Notes under the pieces: generated by a model
The model's input: only the letters and a program-made list of their open reading frames with translations
Database searches by the model: none
Told to the model about the DNA's origin: nothing
Program-made: the position numbers and the translations under genes
Source of the DNA: Gorillibacterium timonense
Lineage (GTDB): Bacteria; Bacillota; Bacilli; Paenibacillales; NBRC-103111
DNA length: 64,000 nt
Reading direction: 5' to 3'
Assembly: GCF_001457415.1 (NCBI RefSeq)
Contig: NZ_LN881722.1
Coordinates: 310,001 to 374,000, forward strand
Part shown: piece after piece, positions 60,709 through 64,000 of the stretch
How positions within the stretch are numbered: the first letter of the stretch is position 1
How the letters are laid out: every line of letters starts with the position of its first letter

Positions 60709-62517
60709 TTGTCCAAGAAAACGATGCCGAAGAAACTGCTGATTTCGGTTCTGTCCGCAAGCTTGCTGACCGGGAGCTTGTCCGTCCCGGCCGTAGCCTG
60801 GGGAGAGACCGCGAAGGCGGGATCGGCTGCGGGAAGCGAAACCGGCCTAACGGAGGCTGAACGGCTGAATTCATTAAGCGGAGGAATCGTTCCACTGCCA
60901 GATGCGGCAAAGCCTCTGATCGATCAGCTTCAACGGCTTCGCGCCGCGATTCTCCCCGAAGACCTTCTCGTTCTGAAGGAAGCGAGAGAGCGGGTGAGGG
61001 AGCTGGATGACCCGGCCTTGTTTGCGGAGATCGGGTACAAGCTCGCCTTGGCGAAGGCTGGCAAAGCCGGATATGACTCCATTACGCCGCAAGCGTTGAT
61101 GGAGCTCATCCACGATCTAGCGTTTGATTACGATCCGACCTTGACCGATCTGGCGATGGTTCGAACCAAGCATGCCGAATTGCTCAGCGATCTGGTGCGG
61201 CTGTCCGGGAACCCGAACGGCATGGACGGTATCGATTACGGCGACCTTGCCGCCTTCTCCCTGCGTTATGCTTCCTATCTGCAGACGGCTGCAAGCGGCA
61301 AGGACCTTACTGCGCTGCTGAACCGAAAAACCGTATCCACTCTGTTGAATCAAGCGCTTGCGGACACGCTGGATGACAATGATCTCGTTGTCAGTCAGAT
61401 CATCCGGGGACTCGGAATCACGGCGAACGACATCATCAAGGTGAAGGACCGGGTCAGCGTGATCGTGGACCCGGACGGCAGCGCCAAGCTGGCCTTCGCC
61501 TTCACGGCGGTACGCTCGCAGGTGCAGTACAAGGAAACGGCGGACACGTACCGCAAGACGATCACTCCTTCGCTATCGGTGTTCGGCAAGCAGATCCCGG
61601 CCTCCCTCATCGAGTGGCAGGAGGTTAAGGATGTTCCGGCGGTTACCATCACAAACGGGAAAATCACCCTCACCTCGGGCAAGGGAGCGGTTGTGACGGT
61701 TCGGGCCGTGCTGAAAGCCCTGAACAAGCCCCTGCTGGACAGCCGGGTCGTCTATCTCGGCTCTGCAAGCCCCGATAAACCGCAGCTTCCGGAGGAAGCC
61801 CAGTATCTGGTCGAGCGCTTGAATGAAGTTCGCTCCGCGATCCGACCTGAGGATCTGCCTTCGATCCGGCAGGCGAGAGATCGGCTGGCCGCTCTGACGA
61901 ATACGGCGCTGATCAGCGACATCTGGGAGCCGATTGCCAAGAAGAAAGGCAAGAAGACAGGCTTCGAGCAGGTGACGGAGAAAAACATCCTCGGCCTGTT
62001 CGCGGGACTCGGGATCGCCTATGACTCCGATTTCAGTGAGTTGGAGCAGCTTCGCCGGGACAACCTGGAGCTGTTGGATCAATTGGTGATCTTGAGCGGC
62101 GAGTCGAAGGGAATGGATGCGATCAGCTTCACCGACCTGACGGAATTCCTCCTCGCTTACGAGAAATCGATGCAAAGCGGCCTCTTCACTGGCAACGGGA
62201 AACCAATCACGCAGAAGCTGCTGGATATTCTGAGCGGCACGTATAACGAGAATGCCTGGAACAAAGTGCTTGCGGACAAGGACCTGAAGATCAGCAAGGT
62301 GCTTCGCGGCTTGGGCATCAAAGGCAAAGACATCACAAGAACCAATTCCCGCATCGCCTGGACCGTAGACCCGCTCTACCGCGCGCGTTTCGGACTCCTG
62401 CTGGCCTACTTCAAGACGATCTTGGACAGCTCGGCCTTCTCCGGGATTGACCCTAGCAGCATCAAGCTGGAGACCCTGCTTCCTACCTTGTTGAAGGACA
62501 GTCTCACGAATAAGTAA
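60709..62517 (+). CDS. Secreted protein with internal duplication, unknown family
   Basis: 602 aa from TTG 60709 (AGAGAGGTGAG upstream). Signal peptide about 1-30 (AVA/WGE). Residues ~66-263 and ~363-570 are two copies of the same helical domain: LRAAILPEDLLVLKEARERV matches VRSAIRPEDLPSIRQARDRL, LSGNPNGMDGIDYGDL matches LSGESKGMDAISFTDL, and IIRGLGITANDI matches VLRGLGIKGKDI. Between them, 264-355 is a beta-rich segment (VTITNGKITLTSGKGAVVTV). No anchor motif, lipobox or S-layer domain seen. Function unknown. Strongly exported, well-expressed type of gene with a regulated promoter upstream. Confidence 0.8.
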   Translation: MSKKTMPKKLLISVLSASLLTGSLSVPAVAWGETAKAGSAAGSETGLTEAERLNSLSGGIVPLPDAAKPLIDQLQRLRAAILPEDLLVLKEARERVRELDDPALFAEIGYKLALAKAGKAGYDSITPQALMELIHDLAFDYDPTLTDLAMVRTKHAELLSDLVRLSGNPNGMDGIDYGDLAAFSLRYASYLQTAASGKDLTALLNRKTVSTLLNQALADTLDDNDLVVSQIIRGLGITANDIIKVKDRVSVIVDPDGSAKLAFAFTAVRSQVQYKETADTYRKTITPSLSVFGKQIPASLIEWQEVKDVPAVTITNGKITLTSGKGAVVTVRAVLKALNKPLLDSRVVYLGSASPDKPQLPEEAQYLVERLNEVRSAIRPEDLPSIRQARDRLAALTNTALISDIWEPIAKKKGKKTGFEQVTEKNILGLFAGLGIAYDSDFSELEQLRRDNLELLDQLVILSGESKGMDAISFTDLTEFLLAYEKSMQSGLFTGNGKPITQKLLDILSGTYNENAWNKVLADKDLKISKVLRGLGIKGKDITRTNSRIAWTVDPLYRARFGLLLAYFKTILDSSAFSGIDPSSIKLETLLPTLLKDSLTNK

Positions 62518-63003
62518 CGACTGGTGACTGGGGTGCCGCAAACGCAGCTCGTGCGGGAGCGGCCCCTAGATCCAAACCGGGCAACATGGAGGACGACATC
62601 CCTGTGAACCGAGCGATCGGTGCAAAAAACGGCTGCTGTCCGGCTTCCGGCTAGTAATCGAATGATCGAAACCGGATTATGCAGGAACATGGCGAACGAG
62701 GTTAACTATCTTATAGGAGATAAATATTAATTTTATCAATATGATAGTTCATTCCTATAAAGATTGGTTCGTTTGAATGAATGGGTTGTTTTCATTGATA
62801 CCACCGGTATACACCGGCAAGCGTCTTGTGCTGTTCGATATGGCCTGAGCGGGCAGGCTTCGCGCGGCCCTCAAGCTCAGGGATCTCATGAAACGGTCCA
62901 TCTCTTGACCCGCAGAGGGAAGGGCCGTCCCATGAGCATCTTAGAATCAGCCCTATGGTGCGCCGCAAGCATGCAGTCATCAAACCAATCGGAGGGATGC
63001 AAT
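62518..63003. other. AT-rich intergenic region before galU
   Basis: No gene called. Nested inverted repeats: AACTATC (62704-62710) with GATAGTT (62743-62749), and inside them GATAAA (62719-62724) with TTTATC (62732-62737). This could be an operator or promoter region for galU. No clear -35/-10 pair chosen. Confidence 0.45.
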
Positions 63004-63948
63004 GTGCAAAAAGTGAAGAAGGCGATTATTCCCGCTGCCGGTCTAGGCACCCGGTTCCTTCCGGCGACCAAGGCGATGCCGAAGGAGATGCTGCCCATCA
63101 TCGACAAACCGACGATCCAGTATATCGTCGAGGAAGCGGTGGAGTCCGGTATCGAGGACATCATCATCGTGACGGGCAAGGGGAAACGGGCGATTGAGGA
63201 CCATTTCGACCATGCGTTCGAGCTGGAGTCGAATCTGGAGATGAAAGGGAAGCTCAAGCTGCTTGAGGAGGTTCAGCGAACCTCCAAGGTGGATATCCAT
63301 TACATCCGGCAAAAAGAACCGAAGGGGCTCGGTCACGCCGTCTGGTGCGCCCGTCGGTTTATCGGGCAGGAGCCGTTCGCCGTTCTGCTCGGTGACGACA
63401 TCGTCCGGGCGGAGACCCCCTGCCTGAAGCAGATGATCACCCAGTACGAGGCGGTATCCTCCGCCATTCTCGGCGTTCAGCCGGTGCCGGACGGCGAAAC
63501 CGGGCGCTACGGGATCGTGGCTCCCGCCTCCCAGAACGGCCGCTTATACGAAGTGGCGGGCCTGGTCGAGAAGCCGCCGGCGGGACAAGCTCCCTCCAAC
63601 CTGGCCATCCTCGGCCGGTACATCCTTCCGCCGGAAATCTTCGGCATTCTGGACAGCCAGGAGGAAGGCTCCGGAGGCGAAATTCAACTGACCGACGCGA
63701 TTGCGCGTCTTGCGCTGGAACAGCAGGTGTACGCCTATAACTTCCAAGGAACCCGCTACGATGTCGGCGAGAAGCTCGGTTTTATCCTGACGACTCTCGA
63801 TTTTGCGGTGGCGAATCCCGAACTGAGAGGAGCGACCTTGAAGGCCATTCAAGAATTGCTGGTGAAGGAAGGGGCGGCTCCTGAGATCTTTCTCCGCGAT
63901 CTGCGCGCACGGGATGTAAGTGACTGGTCCTCTCGCTCCACAGGCTGA
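63004..63948 (+). CDS. galU: UTP-glucose-1-phosphate uridylyltransferase
   Basis: 314 aa from GTG 63004 (GGAGGG 7 nt upstream). Nucleotidyltransferase motif [26 protein letters not shown] (near residues 5-30), [15 protein letters not shown] and VEKP ... LAILGRYI are all typical of GalU/GtaB. Makes UDP-glucose from UTP and glucose-1-phosphate for teichoic acid, glycolipid or exopolysaccharide synthesis. Slightly longer C-terminus than usual (about 295 aa). No partner gene in the window. Confidence 0.93.
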   Translation: MQKVKKAIIPAAGLGTRFLPATKAMPKEMLPIIDKPTIQYIVEEAVESGIEDIIIVTGKGKRAIEDHFDHAFELESNLEMKGKLKLLEEVQRTSKVDIHYIRQKEPKGLGHAVWCARRFIGQEPFAVLLGDDIVRAETPCLKQMITQYEAVSSAILGVQPVPDGETGRYGIVAPASQNGRLYEVAGLVEKPPAGQAPSNLAILGRYILPPEIFGILDSQEEGSGGEIQLTDAIARLALEQQVYAYNFQGTRYDVGEKLGFILTTLDFAVANPELRGATLKAIQELLVKEGAAPEIFLRDLRARDVSDWSSRSTG

Positions 63949-64000
63949 ACCGGCTGTCAGGCAGGATGAGAGTCGAATAACGAATGCTTAAGATTTCAAA

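Noticed and set aside
1-64000. CRISPR arrays, tRNA/rRNA genes, insertion sequences, prophage
   Set aside because: Looked for spaced direct repeats, cloverleaf-like sequences, transposase or phage motifs; none found.

Overview
The window looks like chromosomal DNA of a high-GC, facultatively fermentative member of the Paenibacillaceae (Bacillota). The evidence is strong AGGAGG-type ribosome binding sites, frequent GTG/TTG starts, YesM/YesN two-component systems next to LplB-type sugar ABC transporters, a PdaA-type spore-cortex deacetylase, a bacillithiol-transferase homologue and LytR-CpsA-Psr proteins. I cannot name the species from sequence alone. No rRNA, tRNA, intact transposase or CRISPR array was seen.

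Layout. 1-5 kb: 5'-truncated YesM-like kinase, YesN-like regulator and a GH3 hexosaminidase. 5-13 kb: a kinase-fold phosphotransferase, a CBS/DUF21 membrane protein, an OmpR-type two-component pair that seems to drive a D-Ala-D-Ala carboxypeptidase through four CTTAA repeats, a KtrB/TrkH potassium channel and PdaA. 13-24 kb: mixed single genes (DUF554, GNATs, MFS, amidohydrolase, DJ-1/PfpI, BstA, DUF4269) and a frameshifted small acidic protein gene. 24-30 kb: the di-iron repair protein Ric, a bacitracin-type ABC exporter, an unknown Cys-rich protein, an LCP ligase and a truncated SDR.

30-46 kb is the core of interest: an anaerobic hydrogen-metabolism island. It holds hydE; a two-gene 2-oxoacid:ferredoxin oxidoreductase built as gamma-delta plus alpha-beta fusions; hydC-hydB-hydA for a trimeric NADH-linked [FeFe] hydrogenase; then hydG, a divergent hydF paralogue, aspartase and a canonical hydF. 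Together these would oxidise pyruvate (or another 2-oxoacid) to reduced ferredoxin and dispose of ferredoxin and NADH electrons as H2. Three promoters (ric, hydE, hydG) each carry an Fnr-type palindrome placed exactly 37 bp upstream of the -10 hexamer, i.e. centred near -41.5, which ties hydrogenase maturation and Fe-S/di-iron repair to oxygen sensing.

46-64 kb: an ECF sigma factor with a small membrane protein and ABC exporter; an LplB/LplC-type sugar ABC operon converging on its likely YesM/YesN/lipoprotein sensor operon; an XRE regulator; a secreted protein with an internal duplication of about 200 residues, of a type I do not recognise; and galU.
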